Counted from the stretch's first letter, positions 43,954-53,318 are shown. The stretch: DNA of 64,000 nt from Paenibacillaceae bacterium GAS479 (GCA_900105225.1 LT629764.1:1892501-1956500); one strand, 5' to 3'. A program made the numbers and translations. Notes: generated from the sequence alone by a model not told the origin.

Positions 43954-44056
43954 TCATTTATGTGGTAGGAGCTTTTGGAGAAGTCCCCTTTTTCTGAACG
44001 CCACGATATAAACTGGCGTGAGGTTCAACTTGTCGGGTTCGCGCAGCCGAGGGCTG
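43954..44056 (-). pseudogene. duplicated C-terminal gene fragment
   Basis: Minus-strand translation beginning right at the stop of the 44057-44692 gene reads SPRLREPDKLNLTPVYIVAF, then diverges and stops at 43954. It repeats the internal segment NPRLRESGKLNRTPVYIVTF of that gene (encoded near 44195-44257). The fragment lacks a start and the rest of the domain, so it is a remnant of a duplicated paralogue or a failed tandem duplication. Confidence 0.75.
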
Positions 44057-44692
44057 CTACCTGAAGCTATAGCTCAACAGCGTGACGCCTGTTAGGGCGT
44101 CCACGACGATATTCGCCTCGCTGAGCAAGTCGTTGCCCGGCGGTGCCAGCTTAGGCGGCTGTTGCCCTTGTAGGCCGTCCTTAACCTTAACATCCTTGAA
44201 CGTCACGATATAGACTGGCGTGCGGTTCAACTTGCCGGACTCACGCAGCCGGGGATTGGCGGCAAGCGCTTCAGGCGAGAAGCTGCGGAACTTATTACTC
44301 GTAATGAAGCGATAGTCACAGCTCACGGAGGAAGCGGAGTCTTCCAGTTTTGGGTAGATCCAGCTCGCGTTACGAATCGCTTGTTCCTTGGCAATCCGAC
44401 TTAGTCCGGGCGGCGGCGGGGGAACGGAATGTTCCACATCCGCCCCCTCTAAAAAGAGGCCAAGCCGGCCCAAAAGAGTGTTCTCTTCCTGGGAGGGAAC
44501 GGCAACCGGAGGATTGACGGCGTCACTTGACATATTGCCGCTGCTATTGCTGCTGTAGCTAATGTTTCCGCTGCTTTGGTTAAAATACCAGCCAGCACTG
44601 CCCAGCAGCAAGCCGGCCACCATTAAGCACAGCCCTAGCAACTTTGGTCCCGTCCGCATCCCCGCCGCCTCCCGTCCGCTGGAATTTAACAC
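44057..44692 (-). CDS. single-pass membrane protein of unknown function
   Basis: 211 residues with one N-terminal membrane anchor (about 17-38, LLGLCLMVAGLLLGSAGWYF), a Ser/Asn-rich linker with a run of six prolines (PPPPPPG-like near residue 91) and an extracytoplasmic C-terminal domain ending in EANIVVDALTGVTLLSYSF, which resembles the last strand pair of PepSY-type domains. It lies downstream of the sigma/anti-sigma/ABC operon on the same strand, 115 bp away. No ribosome site stands out at ATG 44692; ATG 44659 (MRTGPK) is an alternative start. Function not recognised. Confidence 0.65.
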   Translation of the reverse strand: MLNSSGREAAGMRTGPKLLGLCLMVAGLLLGSAGWYFNQSSGNISYSSNSSGNMSSDAVNPPVAVPSQEENTLLGRLGLFLEGADVEHSVPPPPPGLSRIAKEQAIRNASWIYPKLEDSASSVSCDYRFITSNKFRSFSPEALAANPRLRESGKLNRTPVYIVTFKDVKVKDGLQGQQPPKLAPPGNDLLSEANIVVDALTGVTLLSYSFR

Positions 44693-44807
44693 AAGTTGTC
44701 CGCATGCAGGCTAGGCCGAATGACATTATCCCGTTCCTTATACCCGCCGTCCCTTTTAAACTATAGACGAATGTCAGCCGTTATGGGTTGCACCCTATTT
44801 AGTTACC

Positions 44808-45707
44808 CTACAAATCCTTGCGCTGAAACCGCCATGCACCAATCACAAACGCCACCAGCGTATAGAACAAGGCATACCATAGAAAAGCAGGTGCTGGTGC
44901 AGCTCCCACACCAAACAACATGAGCAGGCCGCCGGTATTGTCACCGACGAGCTCAGTTATGCCGGAGATGTTGAACAACCGGTCCAGCATCATCCGCTGC
45001 AACCCGTCTGCAGGCATCGCCAGCGACAGCATGCCGGATATATTGGACAGCGAGTCTCCGATACCGGCGCGACCTTCGGGCAGGGATATAAATTCCGATG
45101 AGACCTTTTCAATCATGCCACCTAGCCACCCACCGCCGTATAGCATCGTCATAAATACGCCGTTGCCGATACCAGAGAAAAAGGTCGAACCCAGCATCGC
45201 CAACGTGACCAGCAAGGGCACAACGGAGGCAAACAGCAGATAAGCGACAACCAGAGTCATCGGATCCCGGGGAACCCCCGCATGGATATCGCCAATGATC
45301 AGAATGGCTGCAAATAGCATAAGCGCGTACAGCATGCCGAAGCTAACATAGCCGAGCCATCGGCCGATATACCATTTCCAACGTGGCATTGGCCGAGGCA
45401 TAAGCGCCTGCATGACACCAAGCTCAGCTTCCCCGGAGATGACGGAGGAGGCACTGAATATAGCCAGAAACGCGACGACAAACGCCCCAAAAAAGAAGCC
45501 TAGGCTAAGAATCATCATTCCTCTGGCGAACATCTCGATAGCGAACATCGGATCACTCTCTGACAGGCCATAATCGCGGACTTCATTGCCGAGCGTGGAC
45601 GCGATGAACCAGAACGTAATCAGAAAAACGATCGTCATTAGCGCCGTCAGCAGGGCGACGCGCTTGCGGAGAAGCTCTTTCCAAGTCATGCCCCAAATGA
45701 TGCTCAT
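44808..45707 (-). CDS. ABC-2 type transporter permease
   Basis: Starts at ATG 45707 (MSIIWGMTWKELLRKRVALL) with GGGGAGAAG upstream; its ATG overlaps the stop of the ATPase gene (ATGA). About 299 residues with six membrane helices, and the ABC-2 family pattern in which an N-terminal helix is followed by a long extracytoplasmic loop. Together with the ATPase it forms an exporter or membrane-remodelling transporter of the NatAB/BcrAB kind. Substrate unknown; co-transcription with an ECF sigma and anti-sigma suggests envelope stress or peptide resistance. Confidence 0.88.
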   Translation of the reverse strand: MSIIWGMTWKELLRKRVALLTALMTIVFLITFWFIASTLGNEVRDYGLSESDPMFAIEMFARGMMILSLGFFFGAFVVAFLAIFSASSVISGEAELGVMQALMPRPMPRWKWYIGRWLGYVSFGMLYALMLFAAILIIGDIHAGVPRDPMTLVVAYLLFASVVPLLVTLAMLGSTFFSGIGNGVFMTMLYGGGWLGGMIEKVSSEFISLPEGRAGIGDSLSNISGMLSLAMPADGLQRMMLDRLFNISGITELVGDNTGGLLMLFGVGAAPAPAFLWYALFYTLVAFVIGAWRFQRKDL

Positions 45708-46648
45708 AACTTCTCCCCCCTGTGGCTCTTGCCTGCGAGCTCGGTAACGAACCACTCCTCCAGCTTCGTACGCGATCTCGAGCTCTCATACAGCGTCGCC
45801 CCTTGGGCGATCAGCACGCTGTGCAGCCACCCTGCCTGCTCCTCCGACTCCAGCTGGGCTTCCAGCACCGCCGAGCCATCCGGTTCAGCCGTTACAACTC
45901 TAAGCTCCAATCCCGTCTCCACAACCAGCCAGTCAAGCACCGCTGGTGCGAAACCGCCAATCCGTAACTTCCAGATCGGACGCTGCTTCAGGACATCCGT
46001 GACAAGCCCCTGTTGCAGCACAGTTCCGTTGTTCAACAGGGCGACCCGGTCGCATAGCGACTCCACGTCCTCCATCAAATGTGAGTTGAGAAAAATCGTC
46101 TTGCCTTGCGCCTTCAGCTCATGGAGCAGTTGGCGGACCTCACTGCGCCCGATGGGGTCCATCGCCGAGGATGGCTCGTCCAGAAACAAAATGCGCGGAT
46201 CGCCGACCAGTGCGCAGGCTAACCCGAGCCTCTGCTGCATACCTTTGGAATAGTTTTTCACCCGGTCGCGGGAACGCAGCCCGATCCCGACCCGCTCTAG
46301 CAGCTCCGGCACACGCCGGTTCGTCTCATCCCGGCCGAGGCCAACAAGCTTAGCATGAAGCCTCACGACCTCTTCACCAGTCAGCCATTCCTGATAGCGA
46401 TACAGCTCAGGAAGGTAGCCCAGCATACGGCGTGCGGCAATAGTTCCAACAGGTTCGCCAAACAGCGAAGCCCGACCTTCCGTTGGGAAGATCAGGCCGA
46501 CAAGCATTTTGACAAAAGTGCTCTTGCCTGCGCCGTTCGGGCCGAGGAAGCCAAAGGCTTCCCCTTCCCTGACGCTTATATTGACATTACTGCAGCCGCG
46601 CCCGTTCGAGTATTGCTTCGTCAGCGCTTCGGTATGAATGGCATTCAC
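45704..46648 (-). CDS. ABC transporter ATP-binding protein
   Basis: 314 residues from GTG 46648, which overlaps the anti-sigma stop (GTGA). Walker A GPNGAGKSTFVK near residue 38, the signature YSKGMQQRLGLA, Walker B ILFLDEPSSAMDP and the switch His in NSHLMEDVESLCDRV. The C-terminal 90 residues form the small accessory domain common in drug/antimicrobial-peptide exporters of the BcrA type. Partner of the permease just downstream. Confidence 0.93.
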   Translation of the reverse strand: MNAIHTEALTKQYSNGRGCSNVNISVREGEAFGFLGPNGAGKSTFVKMLVGLIFPTEGRASLFGEPVGTIAARRMLGYLPELYRYQEWLTGEEVVRLHAKLVGLGRDETNRRVPELLERVGIGLRSRDRVKNYSKGMQQRLGLACALVGDPRILFLDEPSSAMDPIGRSEVRQLLHELKAQGKTIFLNSHLMEDVESLCDRVALLNNGTVLQQGLVTDVLKQRPIWKLRIGGFAPAVLDWLVVETGLELRVVTAEPDGSAVLEAQLESEEQAGWLHSVLIAQGATLYESSRSRTKLEEWFVTELAGKSHRGEKL

Positions 46649-47916
46649 GCGCCGACCAGCTCCTCAAGCTTGCTCCGGAAGTTGCTCTCTACCTGCTCTT
46701 TGCTTAGGCCCTTCTGCTCCTTCGTGTTTACATACAGCGAAGCTTGCGTCAAGACGCCGTCCTTTACCCAGATCGCTTCCTGGACGTAATTGTTGTTATC
46801 ACTATAGTTGCGCTCTGAGACGATGACAAACGTACCGTCGATCTGCAGTCGCTCGGACTTGCTGTCCTCGCTCGTCGGAACGGGCAGCGGCAGTTGCCCA
46901 TTCGTCAGCAGCATGCTGCTTTGAAGGCTATTCTTCAGAGGCTCAGGCAGCAGCGGGAAGTTCAGCACCGCATCAACCGCATCTTCAAGACCGACGGAGG
47001 AATCAACTTCCACTGTTGGGGCCTTCTGTTGGGTAATATTAAGGTTCATTCCATTTGCATCTACATTGAACCAGATCGACGGTTCAATGCTCAGCGTCAA
47101 ATTCTTACCGTCCACACTTTCGGGCATCAACTTTTTGGCGCCGAGCTGTTTCATCGTTTTATTGATCTCACTGACATTCAGCTTGAGCTGGAGGCTCCTG
47201 CCTCCATCCCCATAAAATTCTTTCTGCGGTCCGGTGACAGACTCCGGTAAAAGCTCGAAGCCGACAATTTTCGCCGCTTGTTTCCGATCAATCATTCCAT
47301 TGGGCGCAACACCGGACTCAACCTTGAACTCGCCGAAACGGCTCACAGCTTCCTCCGTTACGCCGTCCGAAAACACTCTGTTGAACAGCATCTGCAAATC
47401 GGACTCGCGTACCTCTGTCACCTGCTCCATGCGGAACTGACCGAGAATAGCAGCCAGCGCCTTATTGCCTACCGGCGTCGCCACAGCTGTCACAACTACG
47501 AGTGCTGCTGCAGCCCCTGCAAACCAGCCCCGCGTCCGGCCGCTCATGCGGCGCTTGCGCGGCTTGGCAGCAACTGCTTGCATCTCAGCCTCCTCCTGCA
47601 CACCATTTCCTTCATTGCGGGCTGCCTCCGCAGTACCTTCGTTCTGGACTGAAGCCAATTTGTCGTTATTATTCATTTTAATAATCCCCTCTCGATTGCT
47701 TTCACTGCCTTGCTCCGCCTGATCTATCGTTCCGCTCTCATCATCAAATTGGTTCAACTTCGCCCAAGCTGGAGATGGCTGCTCTTCACCGAGCGTCATC
47801 ATAAGCCGTTCCCAAGCTTTGTCCGTACGGGCGACCTCTTCCGCGCTCTGAGATTGATATCCGCTTGCTTCTGCTTCACCCAGCGTCCGCTTCGGATTTT
47901 TTTGATGGTCTGTCAT
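46645..47916 (-). CDS. probable anti-sigma factor with one membrane helix
   Basis: Start at ATG 47916, eight bases from GGGAGG, 23 bp after the sigma factor stop region. The 423-residue product has a hydrophilic cytoplasmic N-terminus (about 1-125), one membrane helix (about 132-150, GWFAGAAAALVVVTAVATPVG) and an extracytoplasmic domain of about 270 residues that recalls DUF4179-type anti-sigma proteins (LAAILGQFRMEQVTEV, FNRVFSDGVTEEAV). Its place between the ECF sigma gene and the ABC transporter genes supports the role. No zinc HxxxCxxC motif is visible, so it is not a standard ZAS domain. Confidence 0.78.
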   Translation of the reverse strand: MTDHQKNPKRTLGEAEASGYQSQSAEEVARTDKAWERLMMTLGEEQPSPAWAKLNQFDDESGTIDQAEQGSESNREGIIKMNNNDKLASVQNEGTAEAARNEGNGVQEEAEMQAVAAKPRKRRMSGRTRGWFAGAAAALVVVTAVATPVGNKALAAILGQFRMEQVTEVRESDLQMLFNRVFSDGVTEEAVSRFGEFKVESGVAPNGMIDRKQAAKIVGFELLPESVTGPQKEFYGDGGRSLQLKLNVSEINKTMKQLGAKKLMPESVDGKNLTLSIEPSIWFNVDANGMNLNITQQKAPTVEVDSSVGLEDAVDAVLNFPLLPEPLKNSLQSSMLLTNGQLPLPVPTSEDSKSERLQIDGTFVIVSERNYSDNNNYVQEAIWVKDGVLTQASLYVNTKEQKGLSKEQVESNFRSKLEELVGA

Positions 47917-47939
47917 GCGCATGTCCTCCCTTTCCCTCA

Positions 47940-48587
47940 TTAGTGAAACTCCGCGCGTACCCTATAATCCGGCTCGGGGGACAACTCCCGAAGCTCCCCA
48001 TCAGAGCCACTGGACCTTCCGCTTGACTCCCTGCTGAGCTTCCCGCTGGGTTTCCCACCTGAATGCCTGCCGCCTCCCGTATCACTTTCCCCGGCAAGCC
48101 TTCGCAGCCGCTCCGTTGCTCTCGAAAGAAGTGTGCCAACGACAGGAGGGCGTATGTTAAGCTCCTCTGCAATTTCCGTGTAGCTATACCCGGAGTAGCG
48201 AAGCAGTAGTGCTTTACGATCCCGCTCGTCGAGTCCATCCAGCCACATCCGGACCTCCTCCTGGTCCAGCTGGCGCATCAGCTCATCCTCACCCGAAGGA
48301 GCAGCACTTCCATCCTTCGGCAGCTCCTGCCCCTGACGCTCCGTGAGCTTGCGCTCCCGAGCAGCTTTTTGCATATAATCGTAGGCGAGTCTGGTTGCTA
48401 CACGATGCAGCCACGCACCAGGTGCGTCCAGATTGTCTGGGGGCTGCCGGTATAATTTCAGGAAAGTTTCCTGTGCTAAGTCCTCCGCAACTGCCGCATC
48501 ACGTACAAGAGCGGTCAGCTTGCGGAGCACGCCTGTATAATAGTCGTAAAATATTTGTTTATAGAGCTTTGGCTCCGGAATCCCCAA
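47940..48587 (-). CDS. ECF-type RNA polymerase sigma factor
   Basis: Start at TTG 48587, eight bases from AAGGAGG. Region 2 (FYDYYTGVLRKLTALVRDAAVAEDLAQETFLKLYR) and region 4 (LDERDRKALLLRYSGYSYTEIAEELNIRPPVVGTLLSRATERLRRL) are clear. The last 45 residues are a Gly/Ser/Arg/Glu-rich extension beyond the usual ECF end. It heads an operon with the anti-sigma, ABC ATPase and permease genes. A TGATAC-N17-CGTCTA pair upstream could be its own recognition sequence, giving autoregulation. Confidence 0.92.
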   Translation of the reverse strand: MGIPEPKLYKQIFYDYYTGVLRKLTALVRDAAVAEDLAQETFLKLYRQPPDNLDAPGAWLHRVATRLAYDYMQKAARERKLTERQGQELPKDGSAAPSGEDELMRQLDQEEVRMWLDGLDERDRKALLLRYSGYSYTEIAEELNIRPPVVGTLLSRATERLRRLAGESDTGGGRHSGGKPSGKLSRESSGRSSGSDGELRELSPEPDYRVRAEFH

Positions 48588-48624
48588 AGTCTGTTCCTCC
48601 TTCTTTCGTGCTGCAGCTAATCTA

Positions 48625-48653
48625 TAGACGGGCGAACGCTCGCGATTGTATCA
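48625..48653 (-). promoter_or_regulatory. candidate ECF-type autoregulatory promoter
   Basis: Minus strand TGATAC (48653-48648), 17 bp, CGTCTA (48630-48625). It resembles the TGAAAC / CGTC layout of Bacillus ECF promoters and lies about 40 bp before the sigma gene. Compare with other promoters of the same regulon to confirm. Confidence 0.45.
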
Positions 48654-48724
48654 GTTATTCGAAAAAACAATGAAATTCCTTTTATTTCCTTTAACTAACT
48701 ACTTCTGGCTGGACTACCTGCTTT

Positions 48725-48753
48725 TTGACAAGGCATGAAGCCCCCTTCATAAT
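48725..48753 (+). promoter_or_regulatory. promoter of the second LtaS-type gene
   Basis: TTGACA (48725-48730), 17 bp, CATAAT (48748-48753). A leader of about 115 nt follows. Confidence 0.6.
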
Positions 48754-48873
48754 GTACACTAGTGTTTAGAGCTTTGAACTGGTTGTATTCATTGAATAGG
48801 TCATAAGTCTACGAAGACAGCAAATTTTCATTTTACCCGTACAATTGAATTTTATCGGAAAGGAAGAATCAAC

Positions 48874-50784
48874 TTGTTGCAGAACCGATTATCCCGACTG
48901 CTTAAAAGCCGGCCTTTTCTGTTTTTCTCCATTGTCATGTTGTTCAAAAGCATGCTAACCTGGTTCGTCATTTTTGATGACGGTCCTTCCTGGACCATTC
49001 TGATTACCGAGCTGCCCTTCGCTTGGCTGATTTTCGGCCTCATCGAAATGTTCGCGAGCAAGCGCAAACTAATTTATTATGTCATCGCAGACGCTGTATT
49101 AACTGGCATTCTGTTCGCCGTCTTTATGTACCATAAATACTACGGGGTTATCGCAACCTGGCAGGCACTTCAGCAGGTCAATCAGGTGACAGCCGTCAGC
49201 AATAGTGTGTTCTCGCTGATGGATCCCTACTATACGTTGATCTTTTTGGATATCATCGTCATTACGTACCTTCTGATCCGTCGCCGCAAAGAGCTGTTCA
49301 AACCAGTGCGCATCCAGCGCCCTGAACGCAGCCGTCGCAATATGGCTTTTGCAGGTGTTGTCGTGCTTTCTTTTTCGCTGAGCCTGTTCAATATTCTGCC
49401 CAACCGCGCCAGCATGAACGAGCATACAAAAGCCGAGGATATGGGCATCCTCAACTATGAAGCTTATGCTCTACTGGATGCAGGCATCGAAGAGGATCTG
49501 CTTGATCCGGAAGAGGTGACTCAGGAGCGTATCGATGAGCTCAAAGGAATCCAGCAGCCATCTGCGCCCGCTTACTTCGGATCAGCCAAGGGCAAAAACG
49601 TTATCATCGTACAAATGGAATCGTTCCAAAACTTCCTAATCGGTCTGGAAATGGATGGACGGGAAGTAACACCGAACCTGAACAAACTGGCTCGTGAGAG
49701 TCTTTATTTCGACAACTTCTATCAGATGGTCGGCCAAGGAAACACTTCGGATGCCGAGTTCGTCGTTAACACCTCCTTCTACGTTCCCGAAAAAGGGGCT
49801 GCTGCAAAGACCTATTTCTACAAAAATGTCCCGAGCCTTGCCAAGCTGCTGAAGCAGCAAGGCGGCTACGAGTCGGCTACCTTCCACACAAATGTAGTGG
49901 ACTTCTGGAATCGTCGCGAGCTGTATAAAGCAGTTGGCTTTGATACTTTTTATGATCAAGAGTACTTCGGCAAGGAGAATACCGTTTACTTCGGTTCAGA
50001 CGACGAGGTGCTCTATGCCAAGACGCTTGATAAGCTGAAGGAAATGGATGCTGGCGCCAATCCTTTCTATGCTCAGCTCATTTCTATGACTGCCCATCAT
50101 CCTTTTACGCTCACACCGGAAACGGCAGAATTCAAGAAGCTTCCGCTTCCTGAAAAGTATGAGGATAACTCTGTCGGCGACTACCTCCGCGCTCAGAATT
50201 ATGCAGACTACGCGTTTGGTCAATTCGTGGAGGGCCTTAAAAAAGAAGGACTTTGGGAGGATACCCTGCTAGTCGTATATGGCGACCACCAGGGAATGCC
50301 GCTCTACTCGCTGGACGCTAAGGAAAAAGAGTTAATGCAGGAAATTTCCGGCCGCGAATACGATTATTCGGAAATGACCAACGTCCCGCTTATTATGTCG
50401 CTCCCAGGCGTGACGGAAAGCCGGACGGTTAGCACTTTGGGCGGTCAAGTGGATGTTTTGCCGACTGTCGCCAACCTTACCGGTGCGACCCTTGACGACC
50501 AGATCCACTTTGGCCAGGATCTGCTCAACTCAGGGGATGACAACATCATCCCACAGCGATACTATCTCCCTTCCGGCTCGTTCTTGAACGGCAGCTCGCT
50601 GTTTATTCCGGGCGTCGGATACGAGGACGGTACACGCTACAGCCTGCATAAAGACCAGCCGGCTAATGGCTCCTCGGAAGATGAGTACAACCGTGCGCTT
50701 GAGCTGCTGCGCTTGTCCGACAGCTACATGACGGCGCTGCCGGAGCATGGAGGAGCGCTGCCAGAGGAGCAGGCAGCGAAGTAG
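48874..50784 (+). CDS. LtaS-type phosphoglycerol transferase, paralogue 2
   Basis: 636 residues from TTG 48874 (GGAAAGGAAG upstream). Five membrane helices at the N-terminus are followed by the extracellular catalytic domain: VIIVQMESFQNF (metal Glu), GQGNTSDAEF (nucleophile Thr), FHTNVVDFWNR, SMTAHHPF and YGDHQGMP. It is closely related to the gene at 41508 through the whole length except the Gly-rich tail. The two paralogues flank the divergent sigma-factor operon, which is transcribed the other way. Likely role in lipoteichoic acid or related polymer synthesis. Confidence 0.93.
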   Translation: MLQNRLSRLLKSRPFLFFSIVMLFKSMLTWFVIFDDGPSWTILITELPFAWLIFGLIEMFASKRKLIYYVIADAVLTGILFAVFMYHKYYGVIATWQALQQVNQVTAVSNSVFSLMDPYYTLIFLDIIVITYLLIRRRKELFKPVRIQRPERSRRNMAFAGVVVLSFSLSLFNILPNRASMNEHTKAEDMGILNYEAYALLDAGIEEDLLDPEEVTQERIDELKGIQQPSAPAYFGSAKGKNVIIVQMESFQNFLIGLEMDGREVTPNLNKLARESLYFDNFYQMVGQGNTSDAEFVVNTSFYVPEKGAAAKTYFYKNVPSLAKLLKQQGGYESATFHTNVVDFWNRRELYKAVGFDTFYDQEYFGKENTVYFGSDDEVLYAKTLDKLKEMDAGANPFYAQLISMTAHHPFTLTPETAEFKKLPLPEKYEDNSVGDYLRAQNYADYAFGQFVEGLKKEGLWEDTLLVVYGDHQGMPLYSLDAKEKELMQEISGREYDYSEMTNVPLIMSLPGVTESRTVSTLGGQVDVLPTVANLTGATLDDQIHFGQDLLNSGDDNIIPQRYYLPSGSFLNGSSLFIPGVGYEDGTRYSLHKDQPANGSSEDEYNRALELLRLSDSYMTALPEHGGALPEEQAAK

Positions 50785-51176
50785 GTCGAGGGCCAGGCTG
50801 CAACTACGGCAAATTCCCGCTCCGCAGCTTACTTGCCTTTAACTACTTGTTGTTCCTATCAGCCGGACACAGCATAGTTGCGAGCAGTAATTTCAACAAT
50901 GAGTGTTGTAAGTTAGAGCGCTTCAGGTGGTTCTTAACCACTTGAGGCGCTTTTTTTGATTTGGAGCTGCTGTTAAACCGCTCAAAGGATCATGAATATA
51001 AGAGCGTGATAGCCGCCCAACTAACCTCCACTCCCCAACCCAGCGCCCTCGGGACTGTGGTTCGAGGCTTCGGCGCATAACTGCGACCGGTTCATTTATC
51101 CTCCTTTTTCCTGATGGAAGCAGATCATTCTAGGTTAATGCCCTATTAGAGACCCAATGGGAAGGTGAGGATCGGA
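50785..51176. other. intergenic region after the second LtaS-type gene
   Basis: About 390 bp containing the strong terminator at 50916-50957 and otherwise no gene, repeat or recognised RNA. Confidence 0.5.
50916..50957 (+). terminator. intrinsic terminator
   Basis: AGCGCTTCAGGTGGTT (50916-50931) pairs with AACCACTTGAGGCGCT (50935-50950) with two G-U or mismatched positions, followed by TTTTTTT. Confidence 0.88.
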
Positions 51177-52109
51177 ATGATTCATTTAATTAAAAGCTGG
51201 ATTGGCGGAGCGGGGCAAGGTGCAGGAGCTAGTATGGATGTTGCAGATCAGTTGTTCCGACCGCTGCCTTCGGGCGGACTTGGCCTGCGGGAAAATCTGC
51301 ACTCTTTCATGACGGAGATGGAGGCATGCTTGGAGGAAGCCCTCCCGGAGGAATGGCTTCTGCAGGTGCGCGAGCGAATTATAGGCAACAGCCCGGAGCT
51401 GACCGAGGTGAAGTACAACTGGATGGAACGAGAGCTGAAGCGGTATTTTTTCATGACGGCACTGGTCAAAAAACTTCCCTTATACAGCGTGGACGCCGAG
51501 CGCGTCTGGAGAGAGTTGGAAGCCTTCACCCTTAATTATCAGCAGTTCTGTGAAAAGTTCGCAGGCTATTATCTCCAGGTACAGCAGGCCGCTCCGCTCG
51601 GGATGCAATCAATTGAGGCGAAATCGACTCGGGGCTGCTTTGAGCTCCTGTACGGTAGCCTATTCAAGCTAGAGCCAGAAACGCAATTGTTGATTGGTCG
51701 GTTCCACCAAATTAAGCTGGACGATGAGCTGTTGGTTGCACTTCAAGGGACTAGTGAACCTGCTCACTCTGAACTACAGTCGGAAAACCCGCTAACAGGG
51801 CTGACAAGCAAGGTTGCGGAGAGAGATTCACTCTGTGCCGCGCTGGGACTGCTGGAAACGGCGCATGAGGACAAATCGAGCGCGATTGCCGAGCTGACCG
51901 CCAGCCTCCGGCAACGCTATACAATGGCGCGGACTTATCATTCCGCTGAAAATAGCGCGGATCGAGCCCACTGCTGCGATGAGAGTGATCCAGTCTGGGT
52001 GCAGGTGGCTTACAGTCTTTCCACGGAGCAGTCGCCGTATAATCCGCTTGCCCCAGCGGTAAAGCCTATAAGCACCTCGACGTTCGAGACCTGCAGAACC
52101 GGCCAATGA
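51177..52109 (+). CDS. unknown cytoplasmic protein
   Basis: 310 residues from ATG 51177, with AAGGTGAGG upstream; a GTG at 51165 in frame is possible. The sequence is mostly helical, with long amphipathic stretches (residues 30-165: ELTEVKYNWMERELKRYFFMTALV, RVWRELEAFTLNYQQFCEKFAGYY), and a weakly structured C-terminus with Cys-Cys in RAHCCDES. No signal peptide or membrane helix. I do not recognise a family. It is monocistronic, with a bidirectional terminator shared with relP. Confidence 0.7.
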   Translation: MIHLIKSWIGGAGQGAGASMDVADQLFRPLPSGGLGLRENLHSFMTEMEACLEEALPEEWLLQVRERIIGNSPELTEVKYNWMERELKRYFFMTALVKKLPLYSVDAERVWRELEAFTLNYQQFCEKFAGYYLQVQQAAPLGMQSIEAKSTRGCFELLYGSLFKLEPETQLLIGRFHQIKLDDELLVALQGTSEPAHSELQSENPLTGLTSKVAERDSLCAALGLLETAHEDKSSAIAELTASLRQRYTMARTYHSAENSADRAHCCDESDPVWVQVAYSLSTEQSPYNPLAPAVKPISTSTFETCRTGQ

Positions 52110-52144
52110 AAGGGCTGGTCTTGTTGGCTAAGTTAGAAATGCAA

Positions 52145-52178
52145 AAAGCCCCTCGCTATTTCCAGCGAAAGGGGCTTT
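52145..52178. terminator. bidirectional terminator
   Basis: AAAGCCCCT-CGCT (52145-52157) pairs with AGCG-AAAGGGGCTTT (52164-52178), with an A-run before and T-run after. Shared by two convergent genes. Confidence 0.8.
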
Positions 52179-52292
52179 GAGCTTTGGCCTATGCACTCCG
52201 AAAAGATCCGGCATATCTCCTGTCACGATCCGTCCGCACTAACTGTTGACCAGCATGGCATCTGCCTTTTTAGCCTTACCCTCACCCGCCGC

Positions 52293-53045
52293 TCAGCCCC
52301 GGAAATCCCCGCCCAGAAGGCGAAGAAGCTGCGCGGGCACGTCGCTCTGCTTGCGACCATCTTCTAGAAGTGCAGGCAAATAGTCCGCGGCCTCCTCTTC
52401 CTCTTGTTCAGCTTGAAGGGTCTCCACTTCGCGATGCAGCCGCTCCATCTTAATATCGAGCGCCGCCGCCGAATCGGCAGCTTCCTTAAGCTCACGCAGC
52501 AAATGCTCCGGCACCGCTTTGTTGTACTTGTAGTACAACTTGTGCTCCAGGCTCGCCCAGAAGTCCATCGCGATTGTGCGAATCTGTACCTCGACGATTA
52601 CCTTCTCCTGCCTGTCCGACATGAATACCGGCACTTCCACGAGCAGATGCAAGCTTTGATAACCATTGGGCTTCGGCCATGCGATGTAGTCCTTCACGTC
52701 AATGATCTTCAGGTCATGCTGCACTTTGAGCATATCGTGGATGCGATAAATATCCGACACAAACGAGCAAGTTATGCGCAAGCCAGCAATGTCCTTAATC
52801 GTTTCCTTAATGGCCGGTAATGAAAGTTCGCCGTTTTTTCGAGATATTTTATTGATGATACTTTCCGGTGATTTAACTCGCGACTTGGTGTGTTCAATAG
52901 GATTATAGTCGTGGAGAAGCTGGAACTCCTCCTTGAGGATCTCGATTTTGGTTTCCATTTCGTCCAGAGCGAACTTGTACATCATCATGAAACGCGTAAT
53001 TTCATTTTTGAGCTTCTTCAGTTGCGCCAGCTGAGGAGAATTCAT
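52293..53045 (-). CDS. relP: small alarmone synthetase, RelP/YwaC type
   Basis: Transfers pyrophosphate from ATP to GTP or GDP, making (p)ppGpp. The 250-residue protein carries NPIEHTKSRVKSPESI, DIAGLRITCSFVSDIY, KVKDYI-like VKDYIAWPKPNGYQSLHL and EVQIRTIAMDFWASLEHKLYYK. These match Bacillus YwaC (RelP) more closely than YjbM (RelQ), which has SPIEFVTGRVK at the first motif. No hydrolase, TGS or ACT domain is present. A C-terminal Glu-rich helix and basic tail (about 205-250) extend past the usual 210 residues. ATG with AAGGAG at seven bases. It is divergent from a PPK2 gene. Confidence 0.92.
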   Translation of the reverse strand: MNSPQLAQLKKLKNEITRFMMMYKFALDEMETKIEILKEEFQLLHDYNPIEHTKSRVKSPESIINKISRKNGELSLPAIKETIKDIAGLRITCSFVSDIYRIHDMLKVQHDLKIIDVKDYIAWPKPNGYQSLHLLVEVPVFMSDRQEKVIVEVQIRTIAMDFWASLEHKLYYKYNKAVPEHLLRELKEAADSAAALDIKMERLHREVETLQAEQEEEEAADYLPALLEDGRKQSDVPAQLLRLLGGDFRG

Positions 53046-53318
53046 CTTTGGGCTCCTTGCCCGGCCTAACGGCCGCAGTAGTCCCCCTTATCATCTCATA
53101 CTCGGCAGGCTCATTTCAAAAAAGCAAAAGTTCCCTGTTCCGCTCCCCGAAAGAACACAAAGGATTCACTGGCATTCGCAGGCTTCCCGCTGTCATCCAA
53201 AATGAAAAATCCCGCCTCCAACATAATTATTTCAAATTTCTTCTCCTTCATTAAGCAGGAATATTCAGTATTCAGGGTAATCTATTTATATTGTGGAATT
53301 TAATTTCCAGGAGGGATC

